Positions 35,595 through 45,254 of a stretch of DNA of 64,000 bases are shown piece by piece. The notes beneath the pieces are model-generated. The model searched no databases. It worked only from the letters and a program-made list of their open reading frames with translations, and was not told where the DNA came from. Every line of letters starts with the position of its first letter. The first letter of the stretch is position 1. Made by a program: the position numbers and the translations under genes. Source of the stretch: Chryseobacterium culicis (lineage in GTDB: Bacteria > Bacteroidota > Bacteroidia > Flavobacteriales > Weeksellaceae). Location of the stretch: the NCBI RefSeq assembly GCF_002979755.1, contig NZ_PCPP01000001.1:1148665-1212664 (forward strand). Reading direction: 5' to 3'.

Positions 35595-38417
35595 ATGAAA
35601 AATATTATATTCAGTTTATTATTCATTCTTTTGGGCATTCATATTTCGGCTCAAAGAGACACCGATCACTGGTTTGCTCCTTATTATGCCTCCACAAGTT
35701 ATACACAGGCATTATATCTTTCTACTGATTCTGCAACTCCTTTTGTGGTGACGATAAACAACAACAATACTCCGATCGGGAATGTTACCATCAGTAAAGG
35801 GGCTCCTCAGATATTTGTTGTACCCATTGCTGTTATCGCTGCCAATGTAACGTCAGATGCTTATAGTGTTATCAACAAAGGACTGCATGTGCAGGGAACA
35901 AAGCCATTTTATTGTTCATTAAGAATGGTAAGCAATACTACACACGCTGAAATTATAACAAGTAAAGGAAAAGCAGGGATTGGTAAGGAATTCTATGTCG
36001 CAGGAACTCCTACTACCTCATCACTTAGCGGATATAATTTTACAGCAGGGATCCTGGCCACTGAAAACAATACGGTAGTAACTGCCACATGGAGCGGAAC
36101 CGTAACGTTCTTTGGAGCAGCACCTGTAACCAACACACAAACTATTACCCTTAATAAAGGACAGTCTTTTATTTTTGCAGGTGGTCCCGGGACGGGTGGC
36201 CAAAACCAGTCTGCTTTTATCGGGGCTAAAATTGTATCTGATAAACCCATTACCCTTACCAACGGAAATGTCAACGGAAATTTTGGAAACAATACCGGAT
36301 CAGGATCCGATGCCATTCTCGATCAGTCTGTCCCTACAGAAAGACTGGGAAGTACTTTTGCCATGGTAAGAACCAGATCTACCAATGATGATCTGGAAGG
36401 AGGTATCATTGTTGGAACGGAAGATCATACCCAGATATTTATTAATGGTTCCAACACCCCTATTGCTACCATCAACAGTGGTGATTTTTACAGAATTTCA
36501 GGAAACAATTATGTTCAGCAGGGAACTTCCGGGCATTTTAACATGTTTATTACCACTTCAAAAAATGTCTATTTATACCAATTGGTTTCTGTGAATAACA
36601 GTAGTGCAACATGTGGATTCAACTATATTCCGCCGTTAAACTGCTTTTTACCCAGAAAAATTGATGAAATCGGAAAGATCAATGAAATGCCCACCGGAAC
36701 AGGAACAACAAGTACTGTTCCTAACGGAACTATTGTAAAATTGAATATCTTAACAGAAGCAGGAGCTACGGTCACGGTCAATGGAAATCCTCCATTGGCA
36801 ACAGAAGGTCCTTTTCCATTAACGGGAAATAACAGCTGGGTAACCTATGCCATCCCATCGATTACCGGAAATGTAACTGTTATTTCTAACAAAGCTGTAA
36901 CCGCAGGGATCAATGGAGGCTACAGCACATCCGGATATGGAGGTTATTTCGCGGGTTTCTCATCCATCCCGCTGATTGCTAAACAGACAGGAGAATGTAT
37001 TCCTGGTATTGTACTTGAAGTGGATGACAGCTATGATACTTACCAATGGTTTTTGAATGGAAACCCTATCACAGGAGCCAATAGCAACTCTTATACTCCA
37101 TTGATTTCCGGAAATTATACGGTAAGAATCGCTGTAGGTTCATGTACTCCGGCAATCACTCCGGTTTATAAGGTGTATACCTGTCTTGAAGAGTCTACCA
37201 AAGCAATGACTGTCTGCGAAGGCTATCAGGCTATCGTCCCTCAGTTTACCAATTCTACTCAAAGTTATGTTCCGAGTACAGTAACTATTTTAACACCTCC
37301 GGCAAACGGTACCGCTACCATTGATCCGGCAGGAGTGATTACGTATGTCCCAAATTTCGGGTATATGGGTACAGATACTATTGTTTATAAGTTTTGTGGA
37401 AACAATCCTGACTTTACAGATTGTGAGCAGGTAACTTTAACGTTAACGGTTTCCGAAAGCCCAATTGTTAAAGATGCAGCCTTAAGGTCATGTTTTGAGC
37501 CTTCCAATCCTGTATTGGCTCTGTTTAATTTAACCTCAGCAGGAGTGAATGTACAGCCGGGAACAATCAAACAATATTACCCTTCTCCTGCCGATGCCCA
37601 CAATGGAACCAATGAAATCCTAACCCCAGCCAGTTATATCGCTCCTGACGGAGTAGTTTACATTAAGGTAAGCAATGCCAACGGCTGTTACAGAATTGCA
37701 GAGGTTACGCTTACGGTTATTCCTCCTTCCTACTCAGATGTATTAAAAGATAAAATTATCTGTATGGAAAATACCACTACTCTGGATGCCGGCCCCGGAT
37801 TTACCTCTTACCTATGGAGTACCGGAGCAACAACACCATCCATCAACAATGTCGGAGTAGGAACGTATTGGGTAGATCTTAAAAACAGAGAATGTACCAC
37901 CAGACAGACTGTAAAAGTTTATCCTTCTGAACATCCTGTTATTTCGGATGTTAACATCAGCAATAATTCGGTTACTCTCTCTGTAATCGGAGGAACAGCG
38001 CCGTATCAGTATTCCATGGATAATATCAACTGGCAGAATGAAAATGTATTTACCAATGTGCCACGCGGAACCCAAACGTTTTATGTAAAAGACTCTTACA
38101 ATTGTACACCTCTGGAGGTAGAAATTACAGTACCTAATCTTATTAATATCATCACTCCTAATGGTGACGGAATAAATGATGTGCTTGATTATTCTGCTCT
38201 CGCCGGAAAACCTAATTTCACATTCAGTATTTATGACCGCTATGGAAGCAAGATTCATGAGGGAAGTAAATTAAACGGATATCAATGGGACGGCAGCATT
38301 GGCGGTAAGAAAGTATCTACCGGAAACTATTGGTTTGATATGGGATGGAATGAAAATAACAAAAAACAGACCCCCATAAAATATACGGGATGGATTATGG
38401 TAAAAAACAGAAATTAA
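35595..38417 (+). CDS. surface protein with IgGFc-binding-like domain and gliding-type (type B) sorting domain
   Basis: The 940-residue protein has a signal peptide (MKNIIFSLLFILLGIHISAQ). Residues about 25-470 resemble the IgGFc-binding N-terminal domain: FWFAPYYAS-like start (HWFAPYYAST), LDQSVPTERLGSTFAMVRTR and CGFNYIPPLNC. Ig-like and cadherin-like repeats follow (for example TYVPNFGYMGTDTIVYKFCG), then an SprB-like repeat region. The C-terminal about 90 residues are the gliding-motility-associated domain, with ITPNGDGINDVLDYSALAG and FSIYDRYGSKI, a type B T9SS signal. It lies 51 bases after the GEVED gene. Probably a cell-surface adhesin. Confidence 0.88.
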   Translation: MKNIIFSLLFILLGIHISAQRDTDHWFAPYYASTSYTQALYLSTDSATPFVVTINNNNTPIGNVTISKGAPQIFVVPIAVIAANVTSDAYSVINKGLHVQGTKPFYCSLRMVSNTTHAEIITSKGKAGIGKEFYVAGTPTTSSLSGYNFTAGILATENNTVVTATWSGTVTFFGAAPVTNTQTITLNKGQSFIFAGGPGTGGQNQSAFIGAKIVSDKPITLTNGNVNGNFGNNTGSGSDAILDQSVPTERLGSTFAMVRTRSTNDDLEGGIIVGTEDHTQIFINGSNTPIATINSGDFYRISGNNYVQQGTSGHFNMFITTSKNVYLYQLVSVNNSSATCGFNYIPPLNCFLPRKIDEIGKINEMPTGTGTTSTVPNGTIVKLNILTEAGATVTVNGNPPLATEGPFPLTGNNSWVTYAIPSITGNVTVISNKAVTAGINGGYSTSGYGGYFAGFSSIPLIAKQTGECIPGIVLEVDDSYDTYQWFLNGNPITGANSNSYTPLISGNYTVRIAVGSCTPAITPVYKVYTCLEESTKAMTVCEGYQAIVPQFTNSTQSYVPSTVTILTPPANGTATIDPAGVITYVPNFGYMGTDTIVYKFCGNNPDFTDCEQVTLTLTVSESPIVKDAALRSCFEPSNPVLALFNLTSAGVNVQPGTIKQYYPSPADAHNGTNEILTPASYIAPDGVVYIKVSNANGCYRIAEVTLTVIPPSYSDVLKDKIICMENTTTLDAGPGFTSYLWSTGATTPSINNVGVGTYWVDLKNRECTTRQTVKVYPSEHPVISDVNISNNSVTLSVIGGTAPYQYSMDNINWQNENVFTNVPRGTQTFYVKDSYNCTPLEVEITVPNLINIITPNGDGINDVLDYSALAGKPNFTFSIYDRYGSKIHEGSKLNGYQWDGSIGGKKVSTGNYWFDMGWNENNKKQTPIKYTGWIMVKNRN

Positions 38418-38445
38418 TCAAACCTTCAAAAAATTTATTTTAATT

Positions 38446-38883
38446 ATGAAAAAGCTATTATATCTATTTCTTGTATTCTTTTCAGGAGTACTTCTGGCTC
38501 AAAAAAACACCCATGTAAAGTTTGCGGTTTATAACAATGCCATTGGCACGGACACTATGTTTGATCTTTACAAAAGCAGTATTGAAAAGGTAAACGTTTT
38601 TAAAACCCAAGCCAGTCTGCCTTCCCATTTAAAGAAATTTGATTATCTGGCAGACCATGGTTTAATAGAAATCAAGTTTAAAAAAAATGCAGGATTTCCT
38701 GACAGTTTATCACTGGAAATGCTGAATGAACAAAATAATCTTCCTAAAGACAGACCTGTTTTTATTGAAGGGTATCAGTTCAATGACACCACATGCCTTG
38801 TTTATAATGATATGATTGGTAACATTGAGCTTAAAGATACCAACGGACAACAATACATTCATATTTCCACCATAAGAAATTAA
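38446..38883 (+). CDS. hypothetical exported protein
   Basis: The 145-residue product has a clear signal peptide (MKKLLYLFLVFFSGVLLAQ) and then a hydrophilic body with short strands (KFAVYNNAIGTDTMFDLYKS). No lipobox cysteine and no T9SS sorting domain are present, so it is likely periplasmic. It follows the type B cargo gene by 28 bases on the same strand and is probably co-transcribed, ending at a strong terminator. I do not recognise its family; a role in handling the two large cargo proteins is only a guess. Confidence 0.7.
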   Translation: MKKLLYLFLVFFSGVLLAQKNTHVKFAVYNNAIGTDTMFDLYKSSIEKVNVFKTQASLPSHLKKFDYLADHGLIEIKFKKNAGFPDSLSLEMLNEQNNLPKDRPVFIEGYQFNDTTCLVYNDMIGNIELKDTNGQQYIHISTIRN

Positions 38884-38915
38884 TAACCGAATTCTCCGGA
38901 AATTAATTTAAAAGC

Positions 38916-38944
38916 AGAGGCTATTTCACTTTGAAATAGCCTCT
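38916..38944. terminator. bidirectional terminator
   Basis: AGAGGCTATTTC (38916-38927) pairs perfectly with GAAATAGCCTCT (38933-38944); TTTTATTTTG follows on the plus strand and A-rich sequence precedes it. It serves the secreted-protein group and the convergent regulator gene. Confidence 0.88.
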
Positions 38945-38970
38945 TTTATTTTGAGGAATGTTGCCAGACT

Positions 38971-40410
38971 TTATTTCAATAATTTAGAAAACCACACATA
39001 AATATCCATATCACTGGGAATATTCAGCTTTTTTCTTATATTATATTTTTTGGTCTGTACCGTTCGTACTGAAGTAAATGTATATTCGGCGATTTCTTTT
39101 GTAGAAAAATTAAGGTAGATATAGGCACAGAATCTTATTTCCGAAATTTTTAAAGGAGAAACTTTCAGCAGTTCCTCTGAAAAATGTGGGCAATACTCAT
39201 TGAAACGAGTTAAAAACTCAGGATTATTTTCTTTGGCGAGCTGTATAACTTCCTTAAAAATACTCTCCTGTACCGGCATCTGATGAGGAATATCAATCTT
39301 ATCCAGATTTTTACTCTTGTGTTTTCTATAGTAATACAGGAAAAGAAATATAAAGAGAAGACATGCGGCAATGCTCAATGACAGGATGAAGAAAAGGCTT
39401 TTTGTTTCCTTCTTTCTCTCGGCATTTTCTAATTCATTCTGTTGATCTACAGTATCATTCAGGGTTTGATATTGCTCGCTGCTTAAAGACTCTATATCCA
39501 ACAACCAATTAGAATAATAACCGATACTGTCTTTTTGCCCAAGACTTTCGTATAAAGCTTTAAGTTCTCCTGCTACAGCAATCTGATAATTTTCACTTTT
39601 ATAATAATTTTTAGCAATATTTTTACATATCCATAAATAATACTGAGCCTGTTTAACATTTTTAACAGCCTTAAAATATCTTCCGGCATAGAAAGCAGTA
39701 ATATATTTTATCCCAATATCATTGACCTTTTTTTCATTGTGAATGGCTTCTTCAATATATATTTTTGCAGAATCTAATTGATTGAGGTCAGTATAGATTC
39801 CTCCAAGATAAGCTGAAGTTTTGTAGCTGTTACTCAATCTGTTTTTATCTATCCTGTAGCGGTTACCTTTATTTTCTCTGTAAATCTTTGAATATTTGTA
39901 TGCTGTTCTATTATACTTCAATGACAATTCCTTTTTATTGACTTCATCATATTTACTGGCATATTGTCGGTTAATCAGATAAATAAAATATGCATCACCT
40001 GTTTTCATTGCCTCATCATAGATTTCCTCCAATTGTTTAAAGGATTCAACCCTTTCCCCCAGCTTCTGGTATAAAAAAGACTTTTGCATATGGAGATAAA
40101 AAATGACTTCAAAGTCAGTATCTGAATTGATGAGGTTTTCTTTCTCTACTTTATTGATATAATAAAAGGATTTCTTTGTATCATTCATTTTATCGTAGAT
40201 ATTGGCAATTTTGAGGTATCCTAATGCAGCACAATCATTATATGAATCTTTTTTACAAACCTTAATAAGGCTGTCAATTTTTTTTATTTCTTTTGGCCCG
40301 GCAGCAGAAAAATCTATATCAAACAGCACATTCTTTAGTTCCTTTTCTGTATGCTGTGAATAGAAAAAGGAAGAAATCAAAAAGAAGAAAACAGTTAGCT
40401 TTTTTACCAT
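38971..40410 (-). CDS. TPR-containing membrane LuxR-type regulator
   Basis: The 479-residue protein has a signal peptide or first helix (MVKKLTVFFFLISSFFYSQ), a periplasmic region of TPR-like helix pairs (about 40-310), one membrane segment (about 337-357, LFFILSLSIAACLLFIFLF) and a cytoplasmic C-terminal helix-turn-helix (about 415-475; FSTKEIAEYTFTSVRTVQTK). This 'periplasmic TPR, one helix, LuxR domain' plan is common in Bacteroidota. It is divergent from the metallopeptidase gene at 40607, which is a likely target, and convergent with the secreted-protein group. Confidence 0.85.
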   Translation of the reverse strand: MVKKLTVFFFLISSFFYSQHTEKELKNVLFDIDFSAAGPKEIKKIDSLIKVCKKDSYNDCAALGYLKIANIYDKMNDTKKSFYYINKVEKENLINSDTDFEVIFYLHMQKSFLYQKLGERVESFKQLEEIYDEAMKTGDAYFIYLINRQYASKYDEVNKKELSLKYNRTAYKYSKIYRENKGNRYRIDKNRLSNSYKTSAYLGGIYTDLNQLDSAKIYIEEAIHNEKKVNDIGIKYITAFYAGRYFKAVKNVKQAQYYLWICKNIAKNYYKSENYQIAVAGELKALYESLGQKDSIGYYSNWLLDIESLSSEQYQTLNDTVDQQNELENAERKKETKSLFFILSLSIAACLLFIFLFLYYYRKHKSKNLDKIDIPHQMPVQESIFKEVIQLAKENNPEFLTRFNEYCPHFSEELLKVSPLKISEIRFCAYIYLNFSTKEIAEYTFTSVRTVQTKKYNIRKKLNIPSDMDIYVWFSKLLK

Positions 40411-40517
40411 AACTCTGACAAAATATAAATGTAATATTAATACTACACTACTATTAATTTACACACAATACATACGTAGTACATACTCTAAATAACAAAA
40501 CAACAACAAAACATTGT

Positions 40518-40546
40518 TTGCATTACAAAATTAGCAATTACTTTTG
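40518..40546 (+). promoter_or_regulatory. TTG-N18-TACTTTTG promoter of the metallopeptidase gene
   Basis: TTG (40518-40520) and TACTTTTG (40539-40546) are spaced by 18 bases, fitting the Bacteroidota promoter. An in-frame TTG start at 40544 lies inside the -7 box, so the true start is the ATG at 40607. Confidence 0.65.
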
Positions 40547-40606
40547 AATACCCGAATATTATATTCATTCTTCGCAATACCACTATTTAAATACCTAATT
40601 TTTAAA

Positions 40607-43600
40607 ATGAGAAAAACTCTATTATCATTATTTTTGATCTCAGGCTTCTGCCTTTCCAATGCACAAAGATGGGAGCCTTCTTCACAAAAAGTTTCAGAGA
40701 TCAGAAGGGAAGTAAAAATCCAGTACGCTTATAGAACGGATATTAATACATTAATACAGCTGTTAAAAAATGCTGAGAAAACAGGTCCTGCTGCACAGGC
40801 TGTCACCATACATTTACCTACTGCAGAAGGAAAGATTGAAAAGTTTGCCGTATACAGCAATCCTGTGATGGAAAAATCATTAATGGAAAAATACGGACTA
40901 GGTTCTTATGTAGGAGTTGGGATTGATGATCCTTCCAAATATATAAGATTCAGTACATCCCCTAACGAAATACAGTCCATGATTATCAAAGATGGTGTAT
41001 TTCAGTTCATTGAACCTATTACAGCAGATAAAAAGACTTATGGAGTATTCTATAAGACACAAAGAACAGACTCCGAACATGGCTTTACCTGTAATATGGA
41101 AGGAAGCAAAGGTCTGGATATTAAATCTTTAAAAAACACCGGAAAAAATAAACTTCCTGGGGTTGATATTACAGGAAGACCTGCTGCTTCAAGATATAGA
41201 ACGTATAGACTGGCTTTGTCTGCAACAGGTGAATACACACAGCTTTTTGGAGGTGTTGCAGGTGCTCTTGCACAGATGAATGCTACCATGACCCGTGTAA
41301 ATGGGGTTTTTGAAAAAGAATTTGCAATTCATTTGAATATACAAAACCTTCCCAATATCATTTATGCCAATCCTGCCAATGATCCTTATACAAACGATTT
41401 GAATGGCCAGCTGCAACAAACCTTAACGGCTCAGGTAGGTAATGATAATTATGATATCGGACATGTTTTTAATGCTGCAGGAGGAAATGGAAATGCAGGC
41501 TGTATAGGCTGCATATGTACCGACCCAACAGCAGCGGAACCGCTAGGAAAAGGTTCTGCATTTACACAGAATGGCAACCCTGTGGGAGATACCTTTGATA
41601 TTGATTATGTAGCCCATGAGATGGGGCACCAGCTTGGAGGTAACCATACATTTTCGACTGTTACCGAAGGTTCAGGAGTCAATATAGAACCTGGCGGAGG
41701 AACAACCATCATGGCCTATGCAGGAATCACAGCCAATAATGTTCAGATGAACAGTGATGCCTATTTCCATTACTCATCTATCAATCAGATATTAAACAAT
41801 CTTGAAGATAAACCAGATTGTGGAGTTGCTGAAAATATTGCCAACAATAATGCACCCGCTATTGCTCCGCTTATTTCCTATAATATTCCTAAGGGGACAG
41901 CGTATTATCTGGAAGCAAATGCCGTTGACGCCGATGGGGATCAGCTTACTTACAACTGGGAGCAATATGACAGCGTGAGCAATACCAGTTCCATCTCAGG
42001 AGACAGCGGCTGGGGTTTTAATCCAGAAGGATCACTTACACGTTCTTATCCAGCAGTGGCATCAGGGAGAAGATATTTCCCAAGTCTGCCTATCGTAATG
42101 AGTGGTAAATTGACCAATAAAGACACCTGGGAAACCGTTTCATACATCCCTAGAGTCTTACATTATGCTGTATCTGTAAGGGATAATAACGCGAACAGAC
42201 CTTTAACTATTTCAGCAGAAAATACAGTGACAGTAGGAAACGACGGCCCATTCAAATTCAAAGGGCTGAGTACTTCTTCTGTTCTGTATAATAATGCATC
42301 CAATACCATTTCATGGGACGTTGCGAATACAAACCTTGCCCCTTACAACGCTGCCAATGTAAAAATAGAATATACTACTGATGTCAATAATGGAGCAGCA
42401 TGGACAGAACTGATCACTTCAACTCCTAATGACGGAAGTTTTGAAATACAGATGCCTGCTGCTTTACAAGGGAATATCAAACTGAGAATTTCAGCGGTTG
42501 GAAATATATTCTATGCAGTTTCTCCTACAATAACCGTAGGAAGTGCACCCGCTTCTGTAAATAATGCTCCAACAGGAATCGCAGCATTTGATAATGATAT
42601 CTTAAAAACATCTGCAACCGTTTCCTGGAATCATGTTCCGGGAGCCACCTATTCTGTGAATTACAGAAAGGTGGGAACAGCCAACTGGTCTAATGCTGTC
42701 AGCCCGGTTAATTCAGTATTATTGAATAACCTTGAAGATGAAACGTCTTATGAAGTCAGCATTGCATCGGTTATTAATAATGTTGCCGGAGCATTCTCTC
42801 CTACGTATAATTTTAAAACCAAAGGTTTACGCACAGGATATGATTACTGTCTGATGACTACAGGAGGAAACACTACGAACAGTCCGTATTTCAGCGGGAT
42901 ATTAAGGGTAACTTTAGCCAATGTGGATTTAGCAGGAAACGGGATTACCGTTCAGCATGCCTATAAAGACTATTCGGAAGATCCTTCAAAATTAATTCAG
43001 CTTACTCAGGGCGCTCAGTATAATCTCAACTATATTGTTTATGCCAATCGTGCGGGAGGAAATTATCAGGATTGGATACAGGTATGGATTGATTACAACA
43101 GAAACGGAATATTTGAGGCTTCAGAAAGAATTGGTATTAACGGAGCAGCTCCGGATGCCAATAAAAGACATCAGGGAAGTTTTGCATTTGCAGTTCCGGC
43201 CAATGCTTACAATGGAGATAAAACATTAAGAATGAGAGTAGCCAGCGGTTTTTTCAATGCATCAGCTGATGCGTGTACAAGCCCTTCTTTAGATGATAAT
43301 GGTGATCTTTTTTCAAGGGGTTCGGTATGGGATTTCTCTGTAAAGATCAATGCAGCATTGGCTGTTAAGGAATCCGTTCAGCCCACATCAGGTATTGAGC
43401 TCTATCCTAATCCGGCAGATACATTTATAGAAGTAAAAAATATCAAAGGCAACGCTGATTACAAAATCTATAGTGCAGACGGAAGACTTGTTCAGGAAGG
43501 AAGACTTGAGAGTCAGAAAATCAATGTTGCTTCACTGATCAAAGGAATGTATGTAATCACCATAAAGGATGATAAAACGACATATAATACAAAATTAATC

Positions 43601-43609
43601 AAGAAATAG
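40607..43609 (+). CDS. secreted reprolysin-like zinc metallopeptidase with T9SS type A domain
   Basis: From ATG 40607 the product is 1000 residues and starts with a clean signal peptide (MRKTLLSLFLISGFCLSNAQ). A propeptide-like region is followed by a metzincin catalytic domain with the zinc motif HEMGHQLGGNH (His337, Glu338, His341, His347) and a downstream Met-turn candidate in TTIMAYAG. Later come a fibronectin III repeat (about 665-740), a GEVED-like domain with DYNRNGIFE, and a type A sorting domain (IELYPNPADTFIEV ... KLIKK). It is an extracellular protease. Its sorting domain closely resembles that of the 1502-residue cargo. Confidence 0.92.
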   Translation: MRKTLLSLFLISGFCLSNAQRWEPSSQKVSEIRREVKIQYAYRTDINTLIQLLKNAEKTGPAAQAVTIHLPTAEGKIEKFAVYSNPVMEKSLMEKYGLGSYVGVGIDDPSKYIRFSTSPNEIQSMIIKDGVFQFIEPITADKKTYGVFYKTQRTDSEHGFTCNMEGSKGLDIKSLKNTGKNKLPGVDITGRPAASRYRTYRLALSATGEYTQLFGGVAGALAQMNATMTRVNGVFEKEFAIHLNIQNLPNIIYANPANDPYTNDLNGQLQQTLTAQVGNDNYDIGHVFNAAGGNGNAGCIGCICTDPTAAEPLGKGSAFTQNGNPVGDTFDIDYVAHEMGHQLGGNHTFSTVTEGSGVNIEPGGGTTIMAYAGITANNVQMNSDAYFHYSSINQILNNLEDKPDCGVAENIANNNAPAIAPLISYNIPKGTAYYLEANAVDADGDQLTYNWEQYDSVSNTSSISGDSGWGFNPEGSLTRSYPAVASGRRYFPSLPIVMSGKLTNKDTWETVSYIPRVLHYAVSVRDNNANRPLTISAENTVTVGNDGPFKFKGLSTSSVLYNNASNTISWDVANTNLAPYNAANVKIEYTTDVNNGAAWTELITSTPNDGSFEIQMPAALQGNIKLRISAVGNIFYAVSPTITVGSAPASVNNAPTGIAAFDNDILKTSATVSWNHVPGATYSVNYRKVGTANWSNAVSPVNSVLLNNLEDETSYEVSIASVINNVAGAFSPTYNFKTKGLRTGYDYCLMTTGGNTTNSPYFSGILRVTLANVDLAGNGITVQHAYKDYSEDPSKLIQLTQGAQYNLNYIVYANRAGGNYQDWIQVWIDYNRNGIFEASERIGINGAAPDANKRHQGSFAFAVPANAYNGDKTLRMRVASGFFNASADACTSPSLDDNGDLFSRGSVWDFSVKINAALAVKESVQPTSGIELYPNPADTFIEVKNIKGNADYKIYSADGRLVQEGRLESQKINVASLIKGMYVITIKDDKTTYNTKLIKK

Positions 43610-43630
43610 TTGTAATAATTAGTGTACCGT

Positions 43631-43886
43631 GTACCTGCTGGTCATTTGTAATACCTGCAGGTACTTTTATAAGCCACTTTTAAAATAATACACCCCAATC
43701 AATAACTCATAATAATCAAAAAAATCTCTAACAAAGTAAATTGACATTTTTAAAATACCTTTTATGTTGTACCTGCAGTATAGATTGGGTTTCCTGCAGG
43801 TGCTTTTAAAAGGTTTATAATAAAAAAACATTTTTAATCATCGTTTGTATTGTGTACCTGCGGTAGAAGTGGTTTTTCGCAGGTAC
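43631..43886 (+). repeat. array of three GTACCTGC/GCAGGTAC terminator-like hairpins
   Basis: Three hairpins lie in a row: 43631-43664, 43769-43803 and 43854-43886. Each has GTACCTGC on the left and GCAGGTAC (GCAGGTGC in the second) on the right, loops of 17-19 bases and a T-rich tract after it. They fill the 309-base gap between the metallopeptidase and the next secreted-protein gene. The first can end the metallopeptidase transcript; the other two look redundant unless short transcripts start between them. Confidence 0.75.
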
Positions 43887-43918
43887 CTTTTTTAATAAGA
43901 ATCTAAAAAACATATGAT

Positions 43919-45154
43919 ATGATAAAAAAACTACTCTTTCTGATATGTACTGGTTTTTCAGTCTTATCTTTCTGTCAATCCGATGAGGTTCTGTTTATAG
44001 GAAACAGTGTCACGTATTTTAATGACATGCCTGAAATTTTCAAAAATATAGCTGCATCAAAAGGAAAGAATGTTTCCATAACAACCCATACTCCGGGAGG
44101 AACCGGGTTTGTTAATCACGTAGATGATCCTGCACTGTACCAAAAAATAAAATCAAAAAACTATAAGTATGTTATCATGCAGCCCGGTACCGGTGAATCT
44201 GCAGGTCATTCTTATCCTGTTTCCGTGACAGCAGAGCGTGGCCGCAAAATCAGGGATTCCATCCGAAAATACAGCCCATGTTCCAAAATATTCTTATATG
44301 AAATTCCTTATGGAGTACCCTCGGCTAATGAATATAACGTGTATTTTACTTTTCAGCAGAAAATAAAGGATTCCATTACGAAGATGTCTAACCTGATGCA
44401 GGTGGAAATGGTTCCTGCCGGAGAATCAGCAAGGCAGTATTACACTTCATCGCAGGATCTGGCTCTTCATGGATCGTATAATGATATTCATCCGGGACCG
44501 AAAGGAAGTTACCTTGTCGCAGCTTCTATGTATTCTGCGGTTTTCCAGGATCATGTTTTCCCTTCTGCATTTTATAACGGACTGCCTCAAAACACGGCTG
44601 AAAATTTTCAGGAGATTGCTGATCAGGTCTTTTTTAATAATCCTGCACAATGGAACAGCAATGCGTTTCATCTTCATTCGGGCTTTACTGCCGCAATCAA
44701 TGGAACGAATGTGAATTTCACCAATCACTCCACCAATTACACTTCAATGTTATGGAACTTTGGTGATGGCACCACGGATCCCTCATCAGATCCGGCTCAT
44801 CAGTATGCCTCTCCCGGAAGTTATACCGTCACCCTGACAGTTAATAAAAATACCTGTTCAGAAACGTTGAGTAAGATTATTACTATCGGTTCTCTGGGAA
44901 CTGCAGACCCAGCCATTGAGTCCGGGCTTACCTTTTACCCTAATCCGGTCACCGATTTTTGTTACCTGAAAAGTAAAGGAAAAATAAAGAACATCATCAT
45001 TTATGATATGGCTCAAAGAAAGCTTGCCGACTGGAAAAACCTCTATATTTTTGATCTCAAAATAGATTTTTCAACGTATGAGAAAGGGGCTTACATGATG
45101 AGTATTCTATATGAAAGTGATCGTAAGGAAAACATTAAAATCATGGTCAAATAA
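43919..45154 (+). CDS. secreted SGNH/DUF4886-like protein with PKD and T9SS type A domains
   Basis: The 411-residue protein has a signal peptide (1-19, ending SFCQS). Residues about 22-220 resemble DUF4886/SGNH hydrolases, with LFIGNSVTYFNDMPEI at the nucleophile position and a late NDIHPGPKGSYL segment carrying the Asp/His pair seen in SGNH enzymes. A PKD domain (about 262-325; MLWNFGDGTTDPSSDPAHQY) and a type A sorting domain (LTFYPNPVTDFCYL) follow. It is probably an extracellular esterase acting on polysaccharide or lipid esters. It begins right after the three-hairpin array and ends in its own terminator. Confidence 0.82.
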   Translation: MIKKLLFLICTGFSVLSFCQSDEVLFIGNSVTYFNDMPEIFKNIAASKGKNVSITTHTPGGTGFVNHVDDPALYQKIKSKNYKYVIMQPGTGESAGHSYPVSVTAERGRKIRDSIRKYSPCSKIFLYEIPYGVPSANEYNVYFTFQQKIKDSITKMSNLMQVEMVPAGESARQYYTSSQDLALHGSYNDIHPGPKGSYLVAASMYSAVFQDHVFPSAFYNGLPQNTAENFQEIADQVFFNNPAQWNSNAFHLHSGFTAAINGTNVNFTNHSTNYTSMLWNFGDGTTDPSSDPAHQYASPGSYTVTLTVNKNTCSETLSKIITIGSLGTADPAIESGLTFYPNPVTDFCYLKSKGKIKNIIIYDMAQRKLADWKNLYIFDLKIDFSTYEKGAYMMSILYESDRKENIKIMVK

Positions 45155-45165
45155 TTAAATAACTG

Positions 45166-45198
45166 AAGAAAGAGAACCCAATCTGAGTTCTCTTTCTT
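45166..45198 (+). terminator. terminator after the SGNH-like gene
   Basis: AAGAAAGAGAAC (45166-45177) pairs perfectly with GTTCTCTTTCTT (45187-45198), followed by TTTTACC. Confidence 0.85.
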
Positions 45199-45254
45199 TT
45201 TACCATATAAATAGTATATTTTTAGATGTCAACACATTGAAGTGTTTTCAAATC

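Noticed and set aside
43631..43886. CRISPR array
   Set aside because: Only three hairpins occur, with unequal spacing (138 and 85 bases) and T tracts, as expected for terminators.
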